Assembly (NCBI GenBank): GCA_030248215.1
Contig: JASANG010000244.1
Location: 248,001 to 312,000 of the forward strand
Direction of reading: 5' to 3'
Length of the DNA: 64,000 nt
DNA from: Enoplolaimus lenunculus
Lineage: Eukaryota; Nematoda; Enoplea; Enoplida; Thoracostomopsidae
Both the position numbers and the translations under genes were made by a program. This document shows, one piece after another, positions 10,001 through 21,934 of the stretch. Every line of letters starts with the position of its first letter. Position 1 is the stretch's first letter. Under the pieces are notes generated by a model that was not told the DNA's origin, searched no databases, and was given only the letters and a program-made list of their open reading frames with translations.

Positions 10001-13000
10001 AACGGTATTTGTACCCTGATTACATTAGTATTGAACGGATACTGTAAAATATCGATTGCTTCTATGCTATGCAATAATTCAACTCAATTCGTCTGAAAAT
10101 ATGGTGTAATTTCCAGCACCGGATAGGGATGCTGCAAAAACTGCTTATACCCAGTTTACATTATCCACAGGTTTCGATAATATATACGCCAGATAATTAA
10201 CACAAAAACATAACTGCATGGACACCGCGTCGTAGTAAATTGAAATTTTAGAATTGCTACAATACAGTCAACGCTTCAATAGAACCGCAAGTGCGATTTC
10301 TTAATTTTAATCCGTTAATTGATTTCTGAAAGAGAAATTTTATATTACCTACACGATGAAGTGTGAATTGAATTATTTTCCGGGTCACAAGATCCGGCAG
10401 TTTACAAGTTTAACACCTTTGCTTTTGTAAATTAGCGCAGTAACATTGAAGCTTTGATGCAGCGTTGGCTGTCGTTTATTCCACCAGTTTTGTGGAAATT
10501 TTGCTTTTCCTAGTTGACTTTCCAGGTTTGTTTACAAGGCATAAAGAGGAAGGTTTGAATCTTTAACCGAAATAATTTCAAATGTTAATTATACATATAT
10601 GTCGCAGCCCAAGCCGTAATTAAGCCCATGATGCCGTGCGCAATTTTGATTGGCCGGTGTAAGCACCATTGTCTCTGACTTTTCCATGTTTACGTAGTAA
10701 CGAATCAAAACGTTAACTTGATCAGAGAAAATTCTCCAAATTTCGCTTTGGACTTGTTCAAAGTATAATTGGGCTACTCTTGGATATGAAGTAACCAATC
10801 AAAAACGTACAACATTATCACAGTCACAAATAATCCCGCCTTGGGCTAGCCCGGTCGTACTTCGGCTTTGGACTACCGCAATTAGTAACAGGGAACTGCT
10901 TGAGCAACGACATATAAAGCTCTTACATATAACATATTACAGGCTTGATGATACCAAGAGTCGATGATCACCCTTTCAAAAGTGTGCAATCCAGTAAAAA
11001 TTGATCCAAAATCGTTCACCGGGCATGCATTTTTGGCCGATTCATTTTTAGGCAGTAGTTGATGTATGAAACAGCATAAAGGTAAAACGGACTAAGTTTA
11101 GAATGGGGATATTTCAAAATGTGTAGTTGAAAAAATTGGTAAACTTCACTCCTTGATTAAGTGGGACTAGCCAAAAACACAATATGCGCTTGGTGCATTC
11201 TTTTGCACACGAAACGTGCCCAGTTTCACACTCTTGTTAAAAGTGGTCATTGTACTTTTTTGATAGGACTGACGCGCAAAACTTTAATGCTCGTTAATGT
11301 AGCGGTTGATACTAAAGACGATGTCTACATAGCGGAAACTTTTTTGTCTTAGTCAGCCCATTAGGCACGTGTACACGAAGCTTAGACGAAATTAATCAAA
11401 TAGCCCTATGGTACTTTGTATACCAAATGTAACGTCCTCAGGCACTACTGCAGTAACCTTCACGCGCATTCCGTACGTCATACACTTTTTCCTATCGAAG
11501 TTTTTTTGCTTTAAACAAACTCACACATCAAAAGTTTCATTTTACAATTAAAAATGACATTTGAAATGTGTAAAATTTCATTTCCTTTGACTGGATTTTA
11601 AAATACCCTAAAGGGTTGACCGATTGCAGCAAAGTTGATTTTTGTTACTAATATGATTGAAGTTTTTGTATTAAATCATTCACTTTCTGTATTAAGACAT
11701 TTGTTTTCCAGGTGTTTTACCGGATCAGTGAAAAGTCAAACTTGAGTTTAGGACAAAGCAGAAATTAAGGTCGCCTCTGCAATTAAAAGAAGGTGTCAGA
11801 GGTCTTTACTGGATACCACGACGAGAGACGTATAATTGGATCAATTAAAGTACCGCATGATCAACAAAGAGTGAACTTTATTTGACGGAAAAATAATGAA
11901 ACATTTAGATTTTGTGAAAGTAAACTTTCTGGCATTTTGCCTATTGAACCTGAAAATGAGTGTTTACTTATATCGACGTCAAATCTGTATGTACGGAATT
12001 GATATAAATTGCACAAAAATTTACAGATTTAATGGTAAATGTTAGCAATATTTTCTAACCCACCATATGCATAGGTGTGAAAATAATTATTGCTATGTAA
12101 TATTTCATTCATTGTTCGAATTCTAACTGGTTCAACGAAGCGTTCACAGGTTTAATCTGATAATTGAATCATGAACAGAATGAACGTTTTACCGTTTAGC
12201 ACAAGGGTCAGTGAATTTAGAGTACACCATTAACACCTTTAATACCATGGCAAATATAAACTGTTATTAGTTTTCAGTGACCGAAAAATTGCTTGCAGTT
12301 CCATGCTTAGCGCACCTAGCTCCACCATCGAGGGGGCGGTGACTATGGTGGGATACGCTAACTTTGGGTGGAAGTCCCGCTCACAAACTAAAAACAGCAG
12401 AGATTGTTTATTTTTAAATTTAACGCACCAGTTTTAGGCTTTTGTCACGCGGTTGCAATGCTAACCGCTTTATGTTCAATAGCATAGTGAATTTATTGCC
12501 CGCATTGTCATAATTTTTGATATATTTGTATTTATTTGCAAACCTGCGATGGAGGTATATTGTTATTTAATTATAGAAGAAGTGCGGATTATTATTGAGT
12601 GCTCATTACCTCATTTAATAACTTATGCGAGCGAGCGAGAGTATTTCATACTCCTATATCCGAAATGTCATATTCTAAAGCCTGCAAACTTGCTTTTTTC
12701 CGTTTTAACAAAATTTTTAGGGGAATATATTTTTCTTGTCTCCGCCTTGTATACGCCCGTGATTATTAGGCCCTAGCACTAACGTTTGGCGGTATACAGC
12801 CTCACAACCGCTATATTCTTAATGTCGTCCGACCCTTACCTCCGCGTCCGGTAGCTAATCGCTAGCATAGGTCTTTTGAATATTTTAATATGAATAGTTT
12901 TGGTTTAGGGGGATATTCGGTAACAGTTGATATACAACACATGTTTTGTTTTGGTGGAGGTACAACAGTAAAGTATTAATTGTATTCGCCAAGTGGTTAT

Positions 13001-16000
13001 ATTATAATTTATTGGCCGCTATGTCTAGAACGCGCATCAGTTTTACGAACTTTTATCACCAAGAGTGGAGATTGTGCACAGCAATTAAGATAAAAATCTT
13101 TAGTGACTCAGGTCTGCGCATTCCGTTGCTGAATGTTCAAACTTAGAAAACATATTCAATACATAAATCGTTTACCGTAGACAATTTTCCTCCGGGCAAT
13201 TCTTCGACAGACTTCAGGGCATCAATGTTGGAATTTTGAACAAATTTAAACGTTTTATACGGAGCGAAAAAGATTGATCTTGGTTTATACCTGCTAGTTA
13301 GAGAGAAAATATATTTTTCGTCGGCTTATAAAATATGATGTAGCGAAGGTTTCAAGCGCATAAATTTTAATTGGTTCGTTTCTCATAGGCTCCGAGTGAA
13401 TATTAATTTAAGCCCCATTCACACGTGTAAGTTTTTGCAGCGTGAACTCGCAACTGCAACTTGCGCAGGTTATTTAATGATTTGAAAACGTGCATATATA
13501 TTACCATATATTTACAACACATTACTATTTCAATTCAGATGCTAACCATAGGTTAACATAACTTTCTTCAAAAGGCCATATGTATGGCTTCTAGAATAAA
13601 AATTAATTACAATCTACTGGAGCAAAATTAACAAGGTTATAGAATATAGATTTCGTTGGTTTAGTTTTCATGTAGTGAAATAAATGAAAGACAGTAATTC
13701 TCATAAAAGTATACACAGGGTTATAATTTGTTCGCAGCCAGGATGTAGTGATAAATATTCGGGCCTATGTATAAATCAGTGATGGGCTATTTTTCCGCCG
13801 GACTGCAACAGAGTAAGCTGTTTCCAACACGATCAAGGCGGGTAACTCGTAAATACTTTTCTGGTCTACCAAGCAGAATGCCTCGCTGAATGAGGCATAT
13901 TACTGAAGTTGTTTATCGCGTTTCAATGCAGCTTTGAGTTATTTATAACTGTTATTTTGTTTATTTTTGACATTTTTATGCTTGTAAAAATAATGCATCA
14001 ACGTCTTAAGGAAATTCTACTAAAATCTGAGTCACAATTTCAAAACAATAACTCAAATACAGTAGCTTGTTAATAACCACTGGTGCTATAGCGAAACAAC
14101 TGCACTTTACTGGTTCACCATTGAAATTGTATCAATTTGTTGGAAGAATATCGCTACAAAATTTTACGCTATGCCTTTGTGTGGTTTTTGCCGTCGATAC
14201 GGCAAAGATGTCATTAATCAAAACCCGGAATGCCATACTAATGTCAACGGGTCAACAAATCTAATTAACCCTTACGATACGGACGGTGAATATGATTCGT
14301 CGGTTTTTAAAGGTGTGAAATATTTTCAGCAGTTTGGGTTACAAATTTTGCTGCGTCGGAAACATTTGTTCATCCGGGCCGTTTTGGGTAGGTTTTTAAC
14401 TTCAAATACTTTGTTACGTTTCTGTATAATACAATTGAAAGAATGTTTGCGGAACGTTAATCAGTTTATTTGTCAGTGGTCGGTCAGTCTGTTTTTACAA
14501 CATTAACCCACTAGTGGGCATCCCACATTTTTAGCAAAGATATTAGTTTTAAAAAATTATCAGAGCGGAAAAATTTTAAACTAGGGACCTTACCATTTTA
14601 TCACAAAGAATTTCTGACCGGGAGTGCCGTACTAAACGCAATAAAAAATCTTCTCATAGAACAATGTACAAATTTTAAAAAGGTTAGCATTAAATTTAAT
14701 ACATGCATAAAATCAGCTGGAGTCAGTGCTCAGAATGCATACCTAGAGCGTTCCAGCTTTTATTATACTGATATCTCAGTACTATCATATTAGTAAGTTT
14801 CAGATATAACACAGGTCCGTAGCCAGTTCAACGTAATAGGAGAGGTAATATTTTTCAGGAGGGATCTAAGCGTTTTACATGACTAGCTAGTCAAATCGAA
14901 ACTATTCTACGGGGGGATTGTTAGCAGGTCTGTTTTAAATTTCTATAAAGCTTCAAAGGTTGTTTAGTAATATTTTTGGGTATCGGCGTTTAAAGTCATT
15001 GCCTGAAAGCCGTGTAGTTGTGCACTTTTATAGCAATTAAGTCGCCCTTCATAGTTTTATGTTGGTTTTCACCAACAACGAATTGGTGATGCTTGCTACC
15101 CCCATATTTGAAAATATAATTTGATAAAAGATGTCGTTATGAAACTGTCCGCTGTAAAATAAGTAGGTATAAATGGTGCACAAACATAGCCAGCCTACGC
15201 TAAGCACAGCCTACACAGCAGTAAATTCCCTCAACCGTTTGAGGTTTTATACGCTCGTTAATTGCAACCCCTCAGGTTAAGTTAGGATTAACAAGCAGTC
15301 CCTAGAAGCGGCAATAGGTGTATTTCTCAACCAGACATTAAACAATTCCCACCCCTGAAGCGGCAATAGGTGTGTTTCTCAACCATAAAATTAAAAATTC
15401 CCATTTTTAGTCGAATAATGATACAATTGAAAAAAATAGCCAAGCTTAAAATTAAAACAGTTTTTAAATAATCTCAAATTTGTAGTTTTGAAATTTGGAT
15501 TTTTTTGTACAATTGGTCCGCTGTAACAGCGATTGCTTGCAATAGCGGCATCAGCAAAAACAGGGGGACCACAGTGGGTTTGGTCGAGTATTTTCAATTA
15601 TATACGAAAAAATTCCCATTTTTGGTCAAATTACTATAATGATATAAAAGTTAAAAAAGAATACCCAAGCTTAAAATCAAAAAAGTTTGATATAATCTCA
15701 CATTTAGTAGTAGTTGTATTTTGATTGTTGTAAAATTAATTCCACATAATTTGAACTGCTTATAAACAAGACGGACTTCAAGCCTTCTCAATTTATATTT
15801 TTGTTTTAAAATAAATTACAATTTCACAAATTCGTTCATTTCTACTTAAACGAGTAATATATAAGGGGCGATTGAGACACGCTGCATACCGCTCAAACGC
15901 TCCTAATTAAATCAACACATCATATATTTATTGAACCTTATGTTTAAAACATTCATTAGTGATTGTTTCTGTTACGCAAAAGTGTTATTCTAAAACTAAA

Positions 16001-17110
16001 TTAACTTTGAACAATATTAAAATTTAGGCAATTTATGCTCGAACACATGTTGAATTTTAAATGTTCAAAGTGTAGATTAAACTGATTGAGAAATTCGGGC
16101 TACCACATCCGTAGCGGCGTCTTCGAAATTTTGTTTTTAGTTGAATATAATCCATTTGGTTTGAATTTTGAAACAGAACCAACACTTAACATCTAAAACG
16201 CCAAACAGCTGACACGAACCGAATTGCAAATCGAGCAAAAATTTCTTTGCATTTTAAGTGAAAAAAAAATTAATTTTATCGCCCTTAAATATATACTGTG
16301 TGAATGAGAGTTTCTATTCAACAGCAAACCAACTAAGATTAACTTAACGGTTAATTTACCAAATTTAACTGCATTAAAAATCTGTCATATTTGACTCCCG
16401 TTTGTGAAATTTTGTGACAAACGAAATATTTGAACTTTGACACCTTTGTAGTTTTACTCGACGCGTTTAGCGGTTCTATTTCGTTTAATAATCGATATTT
16501 AATGTTAAAATCAATCCATGATTGATGTTTTTATTTGTAACTTTAACGTTCAGTAGTTTAGTTTGCGCAGTTGAAACGAAATGGAACATGTTTCTTTAAG
16601 AATATTCACGAATGCTTTCAAACTACATTTCACGGTAGTAGGGGTTGTTAATATAAAAGGGGTACATAATGGAAATAAACCCTGGAACTTGTTGTTTCAG
16701 TAATATATATCCATACGAAAAAATAAAATCACGACCATTTGCCGGTAGCTACTACCATCCATTTTTCTTTTTGAAACATTTGCTAAAAGAGCTTCTATTT
16801 GAGATGATTTTCTGATCTGTTAGGTAAGCTTTACGAATCTCCTGTTCATAGATTGGAGCTCAAGCATTAGGTTCAACTTTAGACATTTTGGACTAAGATT
16901 ATCATACACGGCACTACTATCTAAATAGTTCAACTTTAATTCCAGTTCAACTGAGCATTAAATTAAGTAGAACTTAAATGGCTGTATGAATTAAATAGAC
17001 CAGAGTTTTGTGTTTAACGTGAGTTTAAGGCAAACATATCATTCGATAAAGTTGAAGGTATTGCGTACAAATAATGCATCAGCAGTCAATTTTCAAAGTT
17101 GTGTACAAGC
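7046..17110. other. 10 kb without an identifiable gene
   Basis: AT-rich sequence with no exon I can tie to a family. Coding-like but unidentified pieces: minus 8240-8400 (contains GLWFLYKDWRGEAALDDKID in an open frame), minus 8531-8851 (106 codons with a hydrophobic stretch), plus about 10115-10197 (ends TGFDNIYAR before a stop) and plus 14171-14506 (111 codons with a CGFC motif). None has a resolved start or partner exon. A TTAGGC MITE left-end scrap lies near 13770-13815. Confidence 0.4.
15307..15725. repeat. Direct repeats
   Basis: GAAGCGGCAATAGGTGT plus TTTCTCAACCA occurs twice, 51 bases apart (15307 and 15358). A longer, diverged direct repeat of about 110 bases (AAAATTCCCATTTTT...AGCTTAAAAT...) lies at about 15395-15500 and 15605-15725. 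Confidence 0.6.
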
Positions 17111-17215
17111 CAGGGTTCCAACGGAATTGCGGTTCCGGCTAAGATTCCGATAAAGTTTGAGTTCCGATTCCGCTTCCGACAAAACGTACTTCCGATTGGA
17201 ACCATGGTACAAGCA
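17111..17215. mobile_element. Transposon end fragment (CAGGGTTCC family)
   Basis: CAGGGTTCCAACGGAATTGC followed by repeated TTCCGATTCCG-type motifs. This start and the near-palindromic pyrimidine/purine repeats are typical of hAT terminal regions. No right end was found. Confidence 0.3.
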
Positions 17216-17416
17216 TATTTTCGGCGCAGCATTAAACATTTTTTAAAATCCTACTTATGATTTTTATTTTAGAAATTCATCAAATTTAACTTAAACTATA
17301 AAGCGGTAAAATTTAAAATGAGTTTAAGCGTAACCTTAAAGTTAGTTTTGTTAATCTGGACGGGACAAGTCAAAATAATAACTATTTTATTGTACACGTA
17401 ACCTGACTGTGTATTA

Positions 17417-17430
17417 CAATTACTTTTAGA
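17417..17430 (+). promoter_or_regulatory. Splice-acceptor-like site directly before the TIMP start codon
   Basis: ATTACTTTTAG ends one base before the ATG at 17431. In nematodes such a site usually accepts a trans-spliced leader; a 5' UTR intron is the alternative. Confidence 0.45.
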
Positions 17431-20351
17431 ATGCTAATCTTACTAATATCATGTTCAGTTGTAGTATTTTTTCTTCCTAGTACGCTATTAGCAGCAGCAA
17501 CTTGGTACGCATGCAGTTCATCAGAACACTTTCAAGCGAAATATTGTCAAGCTGAATTTGGTTAGCAATCAAATCTCAAAATTAATATATTTTACAGTTG
17601 GTTTAACGTTTAAACGCTTAAATTCGTATGGTATTAAATTCACTGGTTATAATTGAAAAAAAAACACGGACCTTTGTAATGATCCTGGAAAGTTGTTTTT
17701 CGGTTGTTGCCTGATCAATTCTGCTATAACCGAAGTTTAGAAATTCAATTTTCCTACGCCTCTATTTTCGAAAACAGTATCGCGAAAAAGGCATCGACAT
17801 TTTCCACATTTCTGGGCGCAACTAGAAGTGGATGACGCATAATCTAGATACAAAAATTCACTTTGTGCTACATTTTAGATTTCTAAGATAACATGCCAGC
17901 TTAGTTTTTACTGCACTTGGATCTGCAAGGGCCAGGGTGTAATCGGATATCTGTTTCTGCTCCTAGCAAAAATCGGTGTCCGTTTCCGTTTTCGTTATAG
18001 AAACAACGGGATATATTTTATTTTCCTGAAAATTATTTATAAACCATGTATATATCTCGCAGTTATTTGTTACAGATATGATGAAATAGTTTGAAACGAA
18101 ATTAGAATCACAAAATTCATTCAAAATCTTAAAAATTTCAATGCATCCGCCATTCTTTCCTTGAAAATTTATAAAGACTTGTGAATTTATGTACGCCTCA
18201 GTTGTGTTGGCAGAAAAATAAACATTTTTGATTGAAATTTTTATACCTACCTTAATATCCGTTTTCCGTTCCAGTTATTTTGATCACTATCCGTTTCCGT
18301 TTACGCCATTTTAACTATCCGTTTACACCCTGGGCAAAGTCTTATTTTAGTACTTAAGTGATACTCTAGCCATAAATATCAGAAATTTAAAGATAATTAT
18401 TAGTTTCTAAATTTTGACATGCATTAAAATGGTTGGTTTCAGTAGTCAAAGCCGCAGTGAAAGCAGTTGTTTCGCGCACCAACACCACATCAGATCAGCA
18501 GTTGGTTCAGATTCGAATGAAAACGCAGTTTAAAGTGAGAATATCTTATAGATAAATGGTTCTTTAACCAACCACAGCCACAACTTCAACAGAGAGTAAA
18601 ATCATAAGCGAAAAAGGTGTTCCTACATTTAAGCTGCCGTTTTTTATGTTTTGATTAAAGTTAGCAGGCTGCGTATCATCAGGACCGAGGCAACGCCTCG
18701 AGACAATTAACCGAGACTCCACGTAATCCACACGGGGAACTTGCGGTTTATCGGGGACTCTGTGCCATTTAAAAAGTCTCAGCACACGATCTTTACGGAT
18801 TTGACATTTTGGAGTATCTGACGGTGATCAAATGACCAGAATTTGGCGTAACTTTTAAGCGTGTATTTAAACTCTCGGTGATGGGCGAAAAAATCGCAGA
18901 AAGCTAATTAAGGTTTTTTGGAAAATACCAAATTACCAACATTTATTTGTTTCAGATATCGCAACTATTTATGACTCTGAATGATTCGACACTTGAAGAA
19001 GTTTTCGTTCCGGCTGATATACCGATTGTGGCTGGCGAAAAGTATCTCATATCGGGTTAGTGAACGAATGTGCAATTGATATTTCAATGTACACTCATCA
19101 ATTTTATTAAAACTAGACCGCCAAACATACGTATTTTATACAGAGTTTCACATTTGAATAAAACAAATGTTTGCAAATCGGTGAATTTTTTCTAGAAAGA
19201 CAGTTATCCTTACCACTAACCTCATCTGATTCCTGTAAAATAATGTAAATGTGACCTGCGCTCTTACCACAACACAAAAATTTTCAATCCTAGGAGAATT
19301 GAAAGTTATATAATTAGACTGTTTTTCGCAGAAACATTCTATTTTTAATGGGGCGTTCATATTCTGCTGTCATTGTATACCGGAGAATGTATTGCAAATA
19401 TGCAAAATGTGTGACAAAGTGTGTCTTTGCTGCATCATTTTCCATTTTGATAATATTTTCAATATTTCCAGGTTTGGTTAGGCAAACGCAAACAGGTCCC
19501 ATCTTAGTAGCGTCAACGTGTGATTGGGTACAATTATGGCAAGACGTTGAACAACGGCAAAAAGCATTTCTTCATAAAGGAATACTGGATATGAATTGTG
19601 AATGCAAAGTAAGTGTACTACTGATGATGTAGACCAATTGGAGCCTAAATGTGATCCGCTTTTTGTGACATTCATCTAAGTCGTAATCAACCAAACGTTC
19701 GTGAGATTGCTAAAATTTGTGCGAAGTCACGCGTGGATATTCCCAACTTTACCTACATGCGGACCAGAAGTTTTTCAGCAGATCCCAACACTGTTCGGGG
19801 ACGGCCAAGCCAAACTGTTCTGGTTTATGCTATGAAGTGCTATCGGCCAGACGATATGCCTAATTGCAAATTGCAAACATGGTATTCAATTGCAATTAGC
19901 AGCTATCATCAGTTATAACGTAATTTTAACGTTCCCCACCTAGCGATGCACCCTGCAAACCAATCAAGAACTTAACTGATCCTAATTATGCCTAGTGTCT
20001 TACCAGCTGTTAATCATCCTAATACTCCGTATTCTGAAAGCTATTTTGCTGTTACAGATTTTGTCTCATTCTTCAATCCACGAATCTCATCAATCTGGAT
20101 GCGTAGTGCCTCGTTTATTGCCACCAACCGAAGTGAAACTGCCCGCACAGTCGCCAAAGTTGTTAGCCCGTCAAAAAGCGGCATTGAATTCAATTCAAGA
20201 TCAAACCGATCCCACTTCTAATTGTTACTACCGGTACTCATATTGTCAAAAACGTGCTCAGTCTGCAGTTGAAACGCGTTGTGTTTGGAGTCGAAACAAT
20301 CAGCTGAAAGATTGTTTGGCAAAAGCGAACCATGACAAGTTGAGGACATGA
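17431..20351 (+). CDS. TIMP-like tissue inhibitor of metalloproteinases (NTR domain)
   Basis: A secreted inhibitor of zinc metalloproteinases. Five phase-compatible exons: 17431-17560, 18443-18534, 18956-19055, 19472-19608 and 20058-20351, encoding 250 residues. Residues 1-27 are a signal peptide (MLILLISCSVVVFFL...WYA) that leaves Cys28 at the mature N-terminus, as TIMPs require for zinc chelation. Family hallmarks in order: C28, C39, VVKAAVKAVV, QIRMKTQFK, AGEKYLISG (TIMP AGKEYLIAG), STCDWVQLW and NCECK at 149-153 (TIMP GCECK). The C-terminal exon (154-250) adds five cysteines. Odd: the family's Cys3 is Ser30, and the Cys70 equivalent before AGEKYLISG is absent, so two standard disulfides cannot form. 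An AATAAA signal lies 49 bases after the stop. The first four exons are firm; the last is supported by phase and the K-I junction. Confidence 0.85.
17933..18332. mobile_element. hAT-like MITE in TIMP intron 1
   Basis: 400 bases with terminal inverted repeats CAGGGTGTAATCGGATATC and AACTATCCGTTTACACCCTG. Subterminal TCCGTTTCCGTTT motifs repeat at both ends. The flanks GCAAGGGC and GGCAAAGT are compatible with a decayed 8-base target duplication. No coding capacity. Confidence 0.65.
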
Positions 20352-20399
20352 AAATTACTTAGCTGTGACATCAGTTAAGAGTGCTTAGTTTACGTTCCA

Positions 20400-20405
20400 A
20401 ATAAA
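20400..20405 (+). terminator. Poly(A) signal of the TIMP gene
   Basis: AATAAA lies 49 bases after the TIMP stop codon, at a typical distance for cleavage and polyadenylation. Confidence 0.6.
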
Positions 20406-20436
20406 TCTCAGATTGCGGCCAGGGTTCGAAATTAAC

Positions 20437-20451
20437 AACAGCAACAACAGC

Positions 20452-20497
<46 letters not shown>

Positions 20498-20500
20498 CCA
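20437..20500. repeat. (CAA)n microsatellite
   Basis: About 20 CAA/CAG triplets in tandem just after the TIMP 3' end. Confidence 0.95.
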
Positions 20501-20659
20501 ACACAAACAAAGACGAAGTATTCAGCTTAAGAATGATTTGACAAAAGAAAATAAGGCTAAATTGGAGATCTGACCAGCCTCTAGCTATGACATTAATGGA
20601 AAGTGGCTATTTAGCTTTCCAACGAATCTAGTCGATATTGCCAAGCTTCACTGCTAACT

Positions 20660-20766
20660 CCAATGGCAACAACAACAATGACAACAGCAGCAGCAGCACC
20701 ACCACCACCAGAAGCAGCGACAACAACAACAACAACCACAACAACAACAACAGCAGCAGCAGCAGC

Positions 20767-20797
<31 letters not shown>

Positions 20798-20810
20798 GCA
20801 GCAGCAGCAA

Positions 20811-20844
<34 letters not shown>

Positions 20845-20893
20845 AACAACAACAACAACAACAAACAACAACAACAACAAACAACAACAACAA
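20660..20893. repeat. Large compound (CAA)n/(CAG)n microsatellite
   Basis: About 230 bases of CAA with interspersed CAG, CAC and AAC triplets. All frames are open, giving poly-N/S, poly-T/A or poly-Q on one strand and poly-V/L/C on the other. This reflects the repeat and not a protein. Confidence 0.95.
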
Positions 20894-21332
20894 GAAAAAG
20901 TCAAGTTGCTCATGCAAATATTGCAAAAATGGAGTTCGGTAATTTGAATGCAGATTATGTGCAAACTGAAAAGCTGAAACTTTATTGCAACAAAATACAC
21001 AGTTTGGCTTTAACACAGGGCGTCTGTCCTGGATGTAAGTTCCGGCACCAAATGCTTTTTGTTTTTGAACGTCAAAGGAAATCGAAACCCTGTAGGACTG
21101 ACTCACATGGCGGATACACATTTGGATAACAGGATTCTTGGCGTCTTCTCGGGTACTCATTTGGCATCTAATGCAAGATGAAACTGTTGTTTGCAAAAGA
21201 TTATTTAAATATTGTGGTTTTCATACTCGAATTCTTTGTGTATGATCATACCGCACAGTGACGAACGGCACGACACGACAATTATAGTGCCCCCATTACT
21301 TTTAGAGTACTTTCCTTAGTGGTTACCATGTA

Positions 21333-21586
21333 CACTGTAAATTACAATAAGTTGATTAACCAATTCACCTAGCGAGCTGGTTATTTCTTGAACAAATATC
21401 AGTAAATATTAACTCACTCTGGGTTGAGTTGATTCTCACTTTGAGTTGAGTTGACTCTGGGTGAGTCAATGAATTAACTGAGAATAAATTGAATCAACTC
21501 AAAATCATGACTTCTCATAGTTGTAACCCAGACTGACTGATTCAACTCATTCTGAGTTAAAATCAACTCACTGAAAGTTTACAGTG
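21333..21586. mobile_element. TA-flanked MITE with GAGTTGA repeats
   Basis: About 254 bases bounded by CACTGTAAATT and AGTTTACAGTG inverted ends and flanked on both sides by TA (21331-21332, 21587-21588), the target signature of Tc1/mariner-like elements. The interior is full of GAGTTGA/TCAACTC motifs in both orientations, so the single strand can fold into a long hairpin. Confidence 0.65.
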
Positions 21587-21934
21587 TACATATACTTGTG
21601 TAAATTTTAAACATAGGACTTTTTTTATTTAACGCTAAACCCGTTAGCATGTGATTAACGGGGAACGAAGCAAAATATATGAACACTCGTGGCCTGAAAT
21701 AAGTTACTTTATAACAAATTAATTATTGAAAAATAAAATGTTACATAGGCGGGATAACAAATTGGCGTGATTCCTGAAGAAAGTCCTTGTCATCACTGTT
21801 GTTCATTTTATTTAAAGTTTACCATTTTATAAATAACAGAAGAAAATGAAAGTTACATCATTGAAAGCGTTTGATGATTTAAGATTTTACATGTGTATTT
21901 CTTTTGTCTAATTTTGACCAACAAATTCGACAAT

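Noticed and set aside
14171-14506. Possible Nanos-like zinc finger (CGFC ... CH)
   Set aside because: Spacing from the CxxC pair to His does not match Nanos and the second half of the finger is missing.
20638-21196. Long frames encoding poly-N/S/T/Q and poly-V/L/C
   Set aside because: They are translations of the CAA/CAG microsatellite in all frames on both strands, with no signal, domain or splice context.
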